The notes beneath the pieces are model-generated. The model did no database searches and was not told where the DNA came from. It saw only the letters and a list, made by a program, of their open reading frames with translations. The translations under genes were made by a program, and so were the position numbers. Of a stretch of DNA of 64,000 bases, positions 26,762-37,019 are shown in pieces (the first letter of the stretch is position 1; each line of letters opens with the position of its first letter). The stretch covers positions 2,728,001-2,792,000 of the forward strand of contig NZ_CP059724.1 in assembly GCF_022369515.1 (NCBI RefSeq), read 5' to 3'. This DNA is from Paenibacillus sp. 19GGS1-52. Lineage in GTDB: Bacteria > Bacillota > Bacilli > Paenibacillales > Paenibacillaceae.

Positions 26762-28237
26762 TCAGGTTCCGCAGTATGTACGGAAAGGACGGTCTGAAGG
26801 CATAGCAGGCGTGGAATATTCGGCTTGCTCCGCAGTGTGGGCATAGGGGTCTGATAGAGCCAGCATAAGCTCAGTCATTTTCGTATAATCACCGAGTGTC
26901 ACTGCAGCTTCCAACGCTTCTTCCACTTTGTGATTGCGGGGAATGATTGCCGGATTACTCTTTCGCATCAGTTGCTGGGAGGCGGCGTCAGATTCCTGCT
27001 GTCTGCTTTTTCTGGTGTTCCACCGTTCTACCCATTCCGTAAAAACTGTGGTGCCAGATAAGACGGTGTCTTCCTGCTTGTCATAGGTCAAGGCTAGGAA
27101 GGTATTGGTGTAGTCCGCACCATGCTTTTGCATCATCACCAGCAAATCCTCGAAAAGTGCCTCATCCTGAAGCTCTTCATTAAAAAGACCAAGCTTTGCT
27201 CTCATTCCTGAAAAAAAGTGCTGTTCGAAGTATACAGGGAATTGGGCTATGGCTTCCTCCGCCAGCTCAATAGATTGATTCTCATCCTCATGCAGCAGAG
27301 GAAGGAGCGCTTCGGCCAATCTGGACAGATCCCATGCGGCAATATTAGGTTGGTTCCCATAAGCATAACGCCCTCCGCTGTCAATGGAGCTGAATACAGT
27401 GCCAGGATCATAGGTATCCATGAAGGCGCAAGGACCATAATCAATGGTTTCGCCGCTAAGAGTGATGTTATCCGTGTTCATGACCCCATGGACAAAACCC
27501 ACAAGCTGCCATTTGGCAATTAATGAGGCTTGCGCCTTGAGAACAGCCTGAAGCAGGGCAAGATAGCGTTGTTCTTCCGCTTCAGCTTCAGGGTAATGTC
27601 TGTGCAGCGTATAATCGGCCAACGTGCGGAGATCTTCGGTAGTCCCCCACTTTGCAACGTATTGGAAGGTGCCCACTCGCAGATGACTGGCCGCTACCCG
27701 GGTCAAAATGGCGCCCGGAAGATCGGATTCACGCGTGACAACTTGTCCGGTATCCACCACCGCCAGACTTCGAGTGGTAGGAATGCCAAGCCCATACATT
27801 GCTTCGCTGATGATATATTCACGCAGCATCGGTCCAAGCGCAGCTCGGCCGTCACCTCCGCGAGAATAAGGAGTTCTACCGGAGCCTTTGAGCTGAATAT
27901 CCAATCGCTCTCCTGAAGGCGTGATCTGTTCCCCAAGGAGAAGTGCCCGCCCATCGCCCAGCATATTGAAGGAACCGAATTGATGTCCTGCATAGGCCTG
28001 GGCAAGTGGAGAGGCACCTTCGGGGATGCTATTTCCGGCGAGTACCTCCAGTCCGTCACTGCTGTACAGATATTCTAAATTCAAGCCCAAGGATGACGCC
28101 AGCGGCCCGTTAACAATCGCCAGTCTTGGCGCTCTTACAGGCACAGGGTTCATTCGGGTAAAAAGCATTTCCGGGAGAGCGGCATAACTGTTATCGAAGT
28201 TCCATCCTGTTTCATGTCCTGCTTGTTTCTCTGCCAT
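26762..28237 (-). CDS. selO: SelO/YdiU (UPF0061) protein adenylyltransferase
   Basis: A 491-residue protein with the SelO pseudokinase motifs: [21 protein letters not shown], then [28 protein letters not shown] (the catalytic-loop region) and [10 protein letters not shown] (the DFG-equivalent). SelO proteins transfer AMP to protein hydroxyls and respond to redox stress. ATG 28237 is the start: GAGGGAG lies upstream, and the longer reading to 28504 encodes a non-conserved hydrophobic tail opposite another gene. The C-terminal selenocysteine of eukaryotic members is not present, as usual in bacteria. Confidence 0.92.
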   Translation of the reverse strand: MAEKQAGHETGWNFDNSYAALPEMLFTRMNPVPVRAPRLAIVNGPLASSLGLNLEYLYSSDGLEVLAGNSIPEGASPLAQAYAGHQFGSFNMLGDGRALLLGEQITPSGERLDIQLKGSGRTPYSRGGDGRAALGPMLREYIISEAMYGLGIPTTRSLAVVDTGQVVTRESDLPGAILTRVAASHLRVGTFQYVAKWGTTEDLRTLADYTLHRHYPEAEAEEQRYLALLQAVLKAQASLIAKWQLVGFVHGVMNTDNITLSGETIDYGPCAFMDTYDPGTVFSSIDSGGRYAYGNQPNIAAWDLSRLAEALLPLLHEDENQSIELAEEAIAQFPVYFEQHFFSGMRAKLGLFNEELQDEALFEDLLVMMQKHGADYTNTFLALTYDKQEDTVLSGTTVFTEWVERWNTRKSRQQESDAASQQLMRKSNPAIIPRNHKVEEALEAAVTLGDYTKMTELMLALSDPYAHTAEQAEYSTPAMPSDRPFRTYCGT

Positions 28238-28379
28238 TATAACTTCTACTCCCTCGGGTGTTGGTTTTAGGATTTTCCTAAGCAACGATCTATTTAGTAT
28301 GAATTTTATCACATATCTAATTCTCATCAAAACAAGGGGTATGACAGCTATTATCGATGGACAATACAATAAGATATAT

Positions 28380-28402
28380 ATTCCAACATATGGTATAATT
28401 GA
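28380..28402 (+). promoter_or_regulatory. Promoter motif before the gene at 28412
   Basis: ATTCCAACATATGGTATAAT followed by TGA closely matches the element before the cassette genes at 42266 and 45072. The gene starts only 12 bases after the -10 box, so its leader would be very short. Confidence 0.5.
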
Positions 28403-28411
28403 GATGTTTTT

Positions 28412-28840
28412 ATGATGGAGAAGCAGCTCGAAAGGATAAACAGATGGGGTATTGGAAAAGTCATCCATGCAGAGGGCTACTCCTTTTATGACCCATCCGA
28501 TCATATAACCAAAGTAATGTTATTGGCGAATGATAAGAAGTTGGCTCTTATTGAGATGCGAAAACAGCCCGTTTGGGGATGGGAAACATTTTATACGGAA
28601 TTCCATGATTTTGTCGCCCGATATGTTGATGCAATTGATTCAAATATCAATAATACTGTAGTGCCACCGCTTATTAAGGGAACCGAGCAAATGTATCTGA
28701 ACGTGGATTACTTTTCGGTCAACGGCCGAACGCTCCTTTTTGCTCACGCTATATCGGGAAAACCCAATCATAGCTTCGGTTCTGAGGAAGTAACAGAATA
28801 TATTGATTCACGCTTGAACGAGTTGGGGAGAGAAGACTGA
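28412..28840 (+). CDS. Hypothetical protein
   Basis: A 142-residue soluble protein of mixed structure that I do not recognise. It starts with two ATGs within 20 bases of the predicted -10 box and has no strong ribosome binding site, so it may be near-leaderless. The start region overlaps no conserved part of selO on the other strand. The end is acidic. Confidence 0.55.
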   Translation: MMEKQLERINRWGIGKVIHAEGYSFYDPSDHITKVMLLANDKKLALIEMRKQPVWGWETFYTEFHDFVARYVDAIDSNINNTVVPPLIKGTEQMYLNVDYFSVNGRTLLFAHAISGKPNHSFGSEEVTEYIDSRLNELGRED

Positions 28841-28891
28841 TTAACATCATTTATGCTGTTCGTAATAAAAAGCAAGGGAGAATTGAAGAAC

Positions 28892-29716
28892 TTGGACATC
28901 ATGAAAAAAATGACTTGTTTCATTCTTTTAATCTTATCTCTTTCGTTAGGAATACCTACATTCAGTCAAGCCGAATCATTAAAAAGTAACGCCAATGTAC
29001 ATTTGAAAATCAATCAGTATTTTGTGCTTTACTCCACGCCAAAAGCTCCTTATTTAAGCAATGGAAGGTTGTATATTCCTTTACGTTCTGTGAGCGAATT
29101 GCTTGGTGGAAAGGCAACTTATGAAGCGACAACTAAATTGGCTAAAATCGAGTTGAACAACCATAAACTTGAAATCAATACAGCAACTAATCAAACTTTT
29201 TATGATGGTGTAATGGTGCAAACAGAAGTGGAAACACAATTGTATCAACAAAGTTTATTCGTTCCAATGCGCACTTTGGTTGAAAGTTTAATGGTGAATG
29301 GAACCTGGAATCAACAGCAACAAATGTTCACTTTAACAAATGAGAACCTAAACAAGACGCCGATTTTCATTAATATTGAAGAGTTCGATGCTACAGATGT
29401 GTATAATCAGGATGTTTTTTTACCCATCTCTTATACCTATGATATTAAGAAGGAAAAAAATCGGTATACACTGAATCTCAGTGTGAAAGCTCAAAATATA
29501 TCGGGAAAAGATATCCCAACGGGAGAAGAATATCTGCATCCTCTCTATTTGTTTTCAAATGGTGGTTTTTCCTACGATAGAAAAAAAGGAACCAGACCTG
29601 CAGTGAAAAAAAACGCGATCATCACACGTTCATGGAAGAGAACAGAGTTAGAGAGTTTTCAATATATACTTTTTGAAGGCATCACAGGGACTGACCGGAC
29701 GATAGACTTGCCTTAA
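28892..29716 (+). CDS. Secreted copper-amine-oxidase N-terminal-domain protein
   Basis: About 274 residues with a signal peptide (MKKMTCFILLILSLSLG ... SQAES). A copper amine oxidase N-like domain follows (YLSNGRLYIPLRSVSELLGG, then KLAKIELNNHKLEI and LYQQSLFVPMRTLVESL). This domain is common in Paenibacillus cell-surface proteins and does not imply oxidase activity. The C-terminal 120 residues have no recognised domain. TTG 28892 is 11 bases from AAGGGAG, while ATG 28901 is farther away, so the start is uncertain. Confidence 0.75.
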   Translation: MDIMKKMTCFILLILSLSLGIPTFSQAESLKSNANVHLKINQYFVLYSTPKAPYLSNGRLYIPLRSVSELLGGKATYEATTKLAKIELNNHKLEINTATNQTFYDGVMVQTEVETQLYQQSLFVPMRTLVESLMVNGTWNQQQQMFTLTNENLNKTPIFINIEEFDATDVYNQDVFLPISYTYDIKKEKNRYTLNLSVKAQNISGKDIPTGEEYLHPLYLFSNGGFSYDRKKGTRPAVKKNAIITRSWKRTELESFQYILFEGITGTDRTIDLP

Positions 29717-29727
29717 CAGGGAGAACA

Positions 29728-30078
29728 AAATCACTGGAGTTTTTAGTGGATTTGCAATATATCAATCAATACTTGCCTAAACATGGTTGCATTTTGGATA
29801 ATAGTGCTGGACCAGGGAAGTATAGCAGATGACTTTTCTATGTGGAATGAAAGAAGTGATTGCGATATTCATTCAGGGACCAATGATTTGTACTTTTATT
29901 GATGACGAACAATGCATTCACGCTTCTTTTTTTCTAAAAAGCCTCTATGTTTTCACTGGGGATGTTGTTAGATCAGGAGAAACTTAAAGCCTGGATCGAA
30001 CGTTCAAAACACCTTATACAGAATCCCGAAGAGTATGATTATGACTATTGGGGTCTTGGGTCTAAGTACGTATATTAA
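29728..30078 (+). pseudogene. SAM-dependent methyltransferase remnant
   Basis: The first part encodes EFLVDLQYINQYLPKHG followed by the SAM motif ILDNSAGPGKYS, then a stop at about 29832. After a stretch with frameshifts, the tail encodes EKLKAWIERSKHLIQNPEEY before a stop at 30078. Most of the catalytic domain between them is missing. The gene was therefore a class I methyltransferase destroyed by an internal deletion and further mutations. Confidence 0.6.
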
Positions 30079-30148
30079 ACCCCTTTTATTTTGCAAGCAC
30101 CACTAGTATTCAAGAAATGATAATGGACTTAAAAGGAGAATTATCATA

Positions 30149-30625
30149 ATGGCATTATTCAAAAATAATTCCAAAAAATGGTCCATACTCGGAGTTGCTG
30201 TTATTTTATTGATAAGTGGCACAATTGTAGAAAAAGATGAGACAATTAAATCAGAGGTGAATATAGAAGATCTTACTACGGTTTGGGCAAATGCACTTAA
30301 ATCAAGAGATGGAACCCCACGATATGAAATGATGTCTAAAAAAGCGAAAGAAAAATTCAAACAAGAACAGATTATTAGAAGTGGAGAAAACTGGAATTAT
30401 AATATTGGTGATTCTAGTCCTTGGGTTGTTGATTTTGAGATTAAGATTGACGGCATGAATGCTATGATCGATTATGTAACCGAAACAAGTGAACCGTCCT
30501 CTTATAAAATGCAGGAATCCCTTTCATTTGCTAAGGAAAATGGGAATATTGTAGTAGATGATTATCAAACAAGCCTTGTTTTTTTTGATAAGAGTGCCTT
30601 GCCCGACATCAGCACAGCGCAGTAA
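30149..30625 (+). CDS. Hypothetical protein with N-terminal membrane anchor
   Basis: A 158-residue protein with one hydrophobic segment (residues 10-24, WSILGVAVILLISGTIV) and a soluble domain. The pattern LTTVWANALKSRDGTPRYEMM, then YVTETSEPSSYKMQESLSF, resembles NTF2-like or DUF4878-type extracytoplasmic domains. Function unknown. AAGGAGA precedes the ATG. Confidence 0.65.
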   Translation: MALFKNNSKKWSILGVAVILLISGTIVEKDETIKSEVNIEDLTTVWANALKSRDGTPRYEMMSKKAKEKFKQEQIIRSGENWNYNIGDSSPWVVDFEIKIDGMNAMIDYVTETSEPSSYKMQESLSFAKENGNIVVDDYQTSLVFFDKSALPDISTAQ

Positions 30626-30669
30626 GCAACAGTTCCATCGCGAGCAAAGTGGGCTTTTTATGATAAAAG

Positions 30670-30810
30670 CATTACCCTCTCGTTACATTTCTTTTTAATC
30701 GAAATTTACATGATGGAGCCGTAGTAAGAGAGTGTAATGGTGCGGTCATACAAGGTAAAGATGAACTAGACTTTCACGTGAATTATCAAGGGATTATAGT
30801 GAAACTATAA
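30670..30810 (+). other. Short open fragment, probably a gene tail
   Basis: An open frame without a start codon encodes DGAVVRECNGAVIQGKDELD and ends in YQGIIVKL at 30810. It may be the end of a lost gene or unrelated sequence. The following gene starts 17 bases later. Confidence 0.25.
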
Positions 30811-30826
30811 GAAACGAGGGAGTTTT

Positions 30827-31920
30827 GTGCGATTATTTCGAAGGTTCTACTTTGCAATTCCAAAAAAGGAGAAACCCGAAGATGTTGCTAACAGAATTCA
30901 AAGAGTTATAAACTCCGTTGGTGGAAGTTATTCAGTACAATTCTATATGAATGATCATGATTCATTGCTTAGGTCCGTTTCAGCAGTAAAGAGAGTGATT
31001 AAGAAATTTCCTGAGATGGCTGAATTTTTCTATACAATGAACAAAAATAGTGTTGATGAAGTCAATGTACTGTCGAATTATAATGAAGACTGGGGATTCG
31101 AGGCATATCAGAACCCGAATAATCAGACTAGCGACGTAGATATAAAGATTCTAGTAGATATCATCACGGGAATCCCAAGAACATTTCCCTTTGCAATGGC
31201 AGCTATGATATTTAAAGATTTGTGCATTCCTGGCACTATTCAGAACGATGTTATACCCAATTTCAAAGGTCAAAAACCCTTACTTCACAATACTTATTAT
31301 CCGTTCCTCTCCAATTCAATACAATATATCAATTCTTGGGGCTACAGTTCCCGAATTCAGTACATACATGTAATAATGGAAGTTCCTGTCCCCGATAGTT
31401 ATAGTCTTATCCTTCCTGCGATCACTCCAACAGCCCATGAATTTCTGGATGTTCTCGGTAAATTCAAAAGTGAGGATGTTGTGGCGACACCTTCGCCAGA
31501 AGAAGAAATGAATTTGTTACTTAGAGAAGAAGAGGCAAAAAAATTGATTGATAATTGGAGAGATTCCGAATATTATCAAAAAATCATTTCCCTAACAACT
31601 TGCCGCATCCCCAGGATCAAAGCTTTGATTGGAATATTGGGTCGCGTAAAAACGGTTTGATAAAGTTTTTTAAGCCTAGGTACTACAAGTATCACGCCAA
31701 TCGTTCAAGAGGGCCAGGTGAATATATTCTTGACAAGAAAACGGATAACAATAATCAAATTCTTCTAACTTTTGAATCAGGTAACTTGACAGCACTCTCA
31801 GGTCGTATGACATTTAAAACGCCATTTTCCGAGCATGCGGTTGAAATACCGATATCATCAACATTTGGTATAGTGGGGCTTTACCCCATTAAATACGAAA
31901 GATATGGTTTACAGTCCTAA
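30827..31920 (+). pseudogene. Hypothetical gene split by a frameshift
   Basis: GTG 30827 (GAGGGAG site) opens a 277-residue frame. A second frame runs on from about 31580 to 31920 and reads PNNLPHPQDQSFDWNIGSRK then YYKYHANRSRGPGEYIL. The two overlap at a run of six A in TATCAAAAAATC. One base change would join them into a protein of about 363 residues. I do not recognise the family. The N-terminal half has RRFYFAIPKKEKPEDVANRI and a region of two or three weakly hydrophobic helices. Confidence 0.55.
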
Positions 31921-32076
31921 TTTTCTTGAATTATAGGTACTTAGCCCGTTTGTCCATGTTTATTGTCACGAGAAAATTATTGGGGAATCCATAACTAAAT
32001 AATTAAGAATTGTACACTTGTTGTACACAGCTTAGTTATATACTCGGAGTATAAATTGAATTTGGAGGAAACAACT

Positions 32077-32895
32077 ATGATAAACACTAGCATGAAAAAA
32101 GCCGCAATGATTCTGAGTTTCTCCATTGTTTTAACAGCATTTTCCGGCCAAGCTTGGGCTGAGCAAGGTACTAATACTTCAACGCCTGCTTCCGTAACGA
32201 GTTCAGATAGCCAAAATCCTTATGAGATTGCGGGCATAAACGATCCAGCAGAATTCACCACTTATTTTGCCAAATTACAGAAAGCTGTTAAGGATAACAA
32301 ACCAGCAGTAGTGGCAGAGCTGATCTCCTATCCAATGAATTTAAACAAAGACAACAAAACTTATGTGATTTATAGCAAGGATGAATTTATTAAGAAATAC
32401 GATCGCATCTTCACTTCTCTTGTACGTGACAATCTACTAGCCCAAAAAGTCGATAAACTGTTTGTGAACTATCAAGGGATTATGGTTGGAAATGGCGATT
32501 TGTGGATGGGTCAACGAAACAATAAAATTGGAGTTATAGCGGTTAATATCTTTAATAACCCATATGAAGTCGCAGGCATCAAGAATCCGATCGTATTTGA
32601 GCATAACTTCAGTTTGCTCCAGAAATACGTTATAGAAGCGAAAAAATCCGGAGTCGCCAATTTGATGGTGTACCCATTGAAAGTGAATACTAAGGGAAAA
32701 ACCATGGAAATCAAAACCCAAAAAGAATTTATTGCAAAATACGACAAAATCATGACTGCTAAAGTTAAGCATGCGTTATTAGCACAAAAAGTCGATAAAG
32801 TATTTGTTAATTGGAAAGGTGTTATGATTGGTAACGGAGCGCTATGGATGGGCCAGTTTGGAGAACAAGTTGGTGTATTCGCTATAAATCAGTAA
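32077..32895 (+). CDS. Secreted protein with two tandem homologous domains
   Basis: A 272-residue protein with a signal peptide ending near SGQAWAEQG. It holds two copies of an about 105-residue domain: copy 1 opens NPYEIAGINDPAEF and ends IMVGNGDLWMGQ; copy 2 opens NPYEVAGIKNPIVF and ends VMIGNGALWMGQ. Both contain LLAQKVDK followed by FVN and an NGxLWMGQ signature. The domain is probably NTF2-like in fold. Function unknown. The start is ATG 32077 after TTGGAGGAAA. Confidence 0.75.
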   Translation: MINTSMKKAAMILSFSIVLTAFSGQAWAEQGTNTSTPASVTSSDSQNPYEIAGINDPAEFTTYFAKLQKAVKDNKPAVVAELISYPMNLNKDNKTYVIYSKDEFIKKYDRIFTSLVRDNLLAQKVDKLFVNYQGIMVGNGDLWMGQRNNKIGVIAVNIFNNPYEVAGIKNPIVFEHNFSLLQKYVIEAKKSGVANLMVYPLKVNTKGKTMEIKTQKEFIAKYDKIMTAKVKHALLAQKVDKVFVNWKGVMIGNGALWMGQFGEQVGVFAINQ

Positions 32896-32930
32896 GTGAT
32901 GTTATGAATAAACAATTTGCAATATGTTTG

Positions 32931-32957
32931 AAAAAGCCGCCTAATAGGCGGCTTTTT
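32931..32957. terminator. Bidirectional terminator
   Basis: AAAAAGCCGCC pairs with GGCGGCTTTTT around TAATA, serving the secreted protein gene and possibly the convergent kinase gene. Confidence 0.85.
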
Positions 32958-33052
32958 GTCGTTTTCCTTGAATCTAGTGACTTTAGTCGACGTGATAGCA
33001 TTTCCATGGATCTGAAAAAACAGACATCAGAATTTTATTACCCCAATATGAA

Positions 33053-34939
33053 TTACTTCACAAACTGGTTTAATAGCTTTTGAACAACTTCACGATTTAC
33101 AGGCTTACTGATATACTCATCCATCCCTTCAGTGAGGCATTTTTCCCGATCACCCTTCAAAGCATTGGCCGTGACCGCGATGATGGGAGGACTACTCTCC
33201 ATGAGCTCCTCTTTAATCATCTTCATCGCATCGAAGCCGTTCATAATCGGCATGTGCAGATCCATAAAAATGAGATCAAACAGTTCTTTGCGCGTTGCGT
33301 GCACTGCGTCTATGCCGTTTGAGACGGTGGTAACCTTATGACCCATTTTTTCAAGTGTTTTGGTCAGTACCAGTTGATTGATATGGTTGTCTTCAGCAAG
33401 CAAAATGTTCGCCTCTCGTGCTGTTTGAGGTTTGTGTATGTGAATTTTTTGGTTGGGTCCTAAGACTGTTTTCTTGAGCCTGATAGTGAACGTAAACGAC
33501 GAGCCGCTCTTCCCGTCGCTTTCCGCGTAAATCTCACCGCCCATCATGTCGATAATTCTACGACTGATGGCTAGCCCAAGGCCAGTGCCTTCATGCCTGC
33601 GTGTCATAAAACTGTCAATCTGCGCAAAAGGTTCAAAAATCTCGTTGAGCTGCGTGGAATCAATCCCTATGCCTGTATCGGATACCGTAAATACCAATAG
33701 GGAGGGATCTTCTTTTTCAAGCATTATCTTTACGGATATGCTTCCCTTGGATGTGAATTTCACGGCATTGTTGAGCAGGTTTAGCAGTACTTGTTTTAAG
33801 CGTTCGGCGTCGCCATAAATATAGTCAGGAACACCGTGATTTATAGTGCTTGAGAGCTCCAGGTGTTTTTGCTCGGCTTTAATAGAAATGACTGCGAAGC
33901 TTTCCTTAATGCATTTATGCAATTCGAATGTATCCTCTTGCAAATCTGTTCGTCCTGCCTCAATCTTAGAAAGATCAAGGATGTCATTGATAATATTGAG
34001 CAGAGTATCCCCGCTTTTGCGGATGATCTCCACATAGCCTCGTTGTTCTTCATTGAGCTCCGTGGTGTCAAGCAAAATATCCGTCATGCCGACCACCCCG
34101 TTCATGGGGGTGCGGATTTCATGGCTCATCATGGCCAGAAACTCACTTTTAGCTTTGTTTGTAGACTCGGCGGTCTCCTTCGCTAGCAACAACTGTTTCT
34201 GCTCGGAAATGTCTTTGCATATAAGATAGAATCCGATATTTTGATTGTTCACAAAAATAGGTGCAATACTGGTAAGCACTTCGATTTCTTTGCCATCTTG
34301 GGCCACAAGAGTGTTTATGTGCTGCTCAACCGTATTATCGTACAACGCCCTATCTAGAATGTTCTGGACATTCTTCTGTCCAATTAGACTTGCAAGCTCC
34401 ATACCGATCAGTTCGGACTCGATGGAGTAGCCTGTTATCTTTTCCGACATACTGTTGGCGTTAATGATTCGACCGTCAAGGCCAAAGGAAATGACGCTGT
34501 CATGGTTGTATTTCTTGAGAGACGTATACCGTTCAACAGATTCCTGAAGTCGTTGCTCGGATTCCTTTTGCTTTGTGATTTCAATAATTTGGAAGATGTA
34601 ATACGTCGGTAGGTTCGCCTCATTAATGAAAAGCTTTAGAGAGAGCAATCCCCACATATCGTCACTCATCCTTGTGAGAAAACGCTTCTCAACCTGTACT
34701 TCCATTTTCTCACTCATGAGTGCCTTTAGATCGTTAATATTTCTGATATTATCATTTTCGTGGGAGAGATCTTCAAACTTCATGCCGTCAAACTCTGCTT
34801 TGGAATAGCCAAAGATCCGTTCCATAGCGAAGTTTACTGTTAAAATTATACCTTCTGGTGTAACAAGTGCGATCCCAGAGGAAGCATGATCAAACACTTG
34901 TTGATGGAATTGATCCTGATTTAGGTTAACTCGATGCAT
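33053..34939 (-). CDS. Hybrid sensor histidine kinase with PAS domains and receiver
   Basis: A 628-residue soluble kinase. Two PAS domains (roughly residues 5-120 and 135-250, the first reading GIALVTPEGIILTVN) precede a HisKA domain with phospho-acceptor histidine in MMSHEIRTPMNGVVG. An HATPase follows (DTGIGI, EGTGLGLAI). A C-terminal receiver domain has the phospho-acceptor aspartate in FMDLHMPIMNG and the lysine in ISKPV. No membrane segments are seen, so it senses an internal signal. The start at 34939 is favoured by GGAGGT just upstream. No separate response regulator or output domain lies nearby. Confidence 0.87.
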   Translation of the reverse strand: MHRVNLNQDQFHQQVFDHASSGIALVTPEGIILTVNFAMERIFGYSKAEFDGMKFEDLSHENDNIRNINDLKALMSEKMEVQVEKRFLTRMSDDMWGLLSLKLFINEANLPTYYIFQIIEITKQKESEQRLQESVERYTSLKKYNHDSVISFGLDGRIINANSMSEKITGYSIESELIGMELASLIGQKNVQNILDRALYDNTVEQHINTLVAQDGKEIEVLTSIAPIFVNNQNIGFYLICKDISEQKQLLLAKETAESTNKAKSEFLAMMSHEIRTPMNGVVGMTDILLDTTELNEEQRGYVEIIRKSGDTLLNIINDILDLSKIEAGRTDLQEDTFELHKCIKESFAVISIKAEQKHLELSSTINHGVPDYIYGDAERLKQVLLNLLNNAVKFTSKGSISVKIMLEKEDPSLLVFTVSDTGIGIDSTQLNEIFEPFAQIDSFMTRRHEGTGLGLAISRRIIDMMGGEIYAESDGKSGSSFTFTIRLKKTVLGPNQKIHIHKPQTAREANILLAEDNHINQLVLTKTLEKMGHKVTTVSNGIDAVHATRKELFDLIFMDLHMPIMNGFDAMKMIKEELMESSPPIIAVTANALKGDREKCLTEGMDEYISKPVNREVVQKLLNQFVK

Positions 34940-35226
34940 AGCGACCTCCATAGGGTAAGATAATGTTTTCACGAAAAATAGACCTTTTATTTGAAGGTCA
35001 TATCAATATCTAAAAATTAAATTAATATAGCTCTAAAGTTATTCACCCACTTATTGCTTATCGAAACATATCCTAATTGAAATGAATTTTTCGTTTAATA
35101 GGAATCAATAAATACACTAATTTTAGGGGTGCCTGTATTAATAATATCTATGATATAGTACTCTTTGATTGTTTGGTGGGGGGGATGCCTTTGCCGGCTA
35201 ATTTGTTGGGAATGTAGGAGGTACAT

Positions 35227-36348
35227 ATGAAGGTTGAGAATCAAGTTATTTCTGTCGAGCAGCCCCGGAAGAACATAGTTAATATCATTATAGACGGGAT
35301 TTCAGGCATCTTTCTTCCACTGGTGAATATTTTGAGCGCGGCGGGAATTATGAAGGGTTTGCTGGCTGCTGCAGTGGCATTAGATCTGTTAAACAATAGG
35401 GAAGGTACCTATCAGGTACTAAATGCGATGGCTGACAGCCTGTTTTATTATCTTCCCGTACTTCTGGCATTTACATCGGCTAAAAAATTCGGGGCAAACC
35501 CATTTACCGCCGTAGTCATTGCCGGAGTGCTGCTGCACCCGAGTCTTAGCACTCTCTTTGGAGACGATCAAGCGATTAACTTTTTTGGCCTGAGCATTAC
35601 GCCGGTTACTTATCCGGCCAGTGCGATTCCCATTATTATGGCGACGGGCTTGCTGCTATATATCGAAAGATTCTGCTTTAAAGTTTTACCTGAAGTCATC
35701 CGAGGCTTCTTTACTCCTTTATTTTCTATAATTATGGTCTCTTCCGTTACGCTGTTGGTCTTTGGTCCAATGGGCATGATCGCGGGGGATGCGCTCGCAA
35801 AAGGTTATGGCTTTGTGTATAATCTCAGCCCGGTCGGTGCGGGAATGGCTCTGGGGGGAGCGATCCAGGTGATGGTCATATTTGGACTGCACTGGAGTTT
35901 GGTGCCTCTTGCCATAAACAATATTGCACTTAACGGTTCGGATACGATTTTAGCTTTGATGGGTCCGGCTGCGTTCGCCCAGGCAGGAGCGGCGTTAGCG
36001 GTTTTCTTTAAAGCCAAGGATAAAAAGTTTAAAACTCTGGCATTATCCGCATCGATTTCAGCATTATTCGGTGTAACCGAACCCGCGATGTTTGGTGTGA
36101 ATCTTCCCCTGCGCAAGCCGATGGTTGTCGTTTGCTGTGCCGGAGCTGTTGGCGGTGGAATGGCCGGATTTTTTCACTCGGCTGCAATTTCTTTCGCCTT
36201 TCCCGGATTGGCAACCTTGCCGGCTTATTTGGGGGACGGATTCAGCGGCTTCCTTATCGCCTGCTCGACGGGCTTGGTCATATCCTTTGTTGCAACCCTG
36301 TCCCTAAAGCTGGCGTTGGCTCCTGCCGAACCGTCGGTAAACGAGTAG
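35227..36348 (+). CDS. Stand-alone PTS EIIC permease of the glucose/beta-glucoside superfamily
   Basis: A 373-residue membrane protein with about ten hydrophobic segments and the EIIC signatures PFTAVVIAGVLLHPSL and VTEPAMFGVNLPLRKP, the latter holding the sugar-binding glutamate. Normal relatives (sucrose, trehalose or beta-glucoside permeases) carry a fused N-terminal EIIB, and often a C-terminal EIIA. Here the N terminus begins directly before the EIIC and no IIB or IIA is nearby. It must use IIB from elsewhere, or act outside classical PTS transport. GGAGGT precedes ATG 35227. Confidence 0.82.
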   Translation: MKVENQVISVEQPRKNIVNIIIDGISGIFLPLVNILSAAGIMKGLLAAAVALDLLNNREGTYQVLNAMADSLFYYLPVLLAFTSAKKFGANPFTAVVIAGVLLHPSLSTLFGDDQAINFFGLSITPVTYPASAIPIIMATGLLLYIERFCFKVLPEVIRGFFTPLFSIIMVSSVTLLVFGPMGMIAGDALAKGYGFVYNLSPVGAGMALGGAIQVMVIFGLHWSLVPLAINNIALNGSDTILALMGPAAFAQAGAALAVFFKAKDKKFKTLALSASISALFGVTEPAMFGVNLPLRKPMVVVCCAGAVGGGMAGFFHSAAISFAFPGLATLPAYLGDGFSGFLIACSTGLVISFVATLSLKLALAPAEPSVNE

Positions 36349-36474
36349 AAGCAGGCAGGCGTCGATTAGACCCTATTTGAATAAATTTGTACACTTTGCC
36401 GGTTGGCATATGAAATGATTATGCTGATCTATTATTTACTGGTTTCCTTGTTTAATAGCAAGACAGTATAAAGC

Positions 36475-36517
36475 AAGAACAAAAGCCTATACTCCTAGGT
36501 TTTTGTTCTTTTTTTGT
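36475..36517 (+). terminator. Terminator downstream of the EIIC gene
   Basis: AAGAACAAAAGCCT pairs with AGGTTTTTGTTCTT and is followed by TTTTTT. Confidence 0.8.
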
Positions 36518-37019
36518 GGTTCAACCTCAAAATCAGTGCTTGAGATGAGGAACTGCTTGTGCGACCCATTTATCGAAACCTTAGCAATTGTAAAATTGGT
36601 CTAGCGAGATTCATCCCGACTACATCACCTAAGGAATAACGTGAACAAAAAATGGTTATGTAGAAAGCAAGAAACAGGGCAATATTGGAGTGCTTTATGA
36701 TTCTCAAGTCAAAACTCCCCATTTGGATAGATTAGTCCAAGAAGCAGAGGCGAAGTACCATAATGAGATGAAATAATAATAGGCATATTGCTTACAAAAC
36801 AACGGGCTCCCGGTGGAAGAACGGAGAATACTTCGATTATGAAATAAAAACAAGCCGGCGCATAATTGGTTATGTGCATCGGCTTGTTTTTATTGAGTTT
36901 CGGGCCATCGCTTTCCCTTTGTCATGCACAATCAAAGCATCCATGGAGCGATTGCCAAAATTCATTTTGCGAAGCGCACCGCCGTCAATGACAATGTCGC
37001 CTCTCACATTTTATTATGT
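36518..37019. other. Region of gene remnants with a terminator
   Basis: No intact gene. On the plus strand an open tail reads KKQGNIGVLYDSQVKTPHLD and ends at about 36776. On the minus strand a fragment reads GDIVIDGGALRKMNFGNRS and continues to RNSIKTS. I do not recognise either. A strong hairpin, AACAAGCCG/CGGCTTGTT, at 36848-36890 followed by T residues can terminate transcription in both directions. Confidence 0.45.

Noticed and set aside
33080-34808. Many plus-strand ORFs opposite the hybrid histidine kinase.
   Set aside because: They are antisense shadows of a clearly conserved minus-strand kinase.
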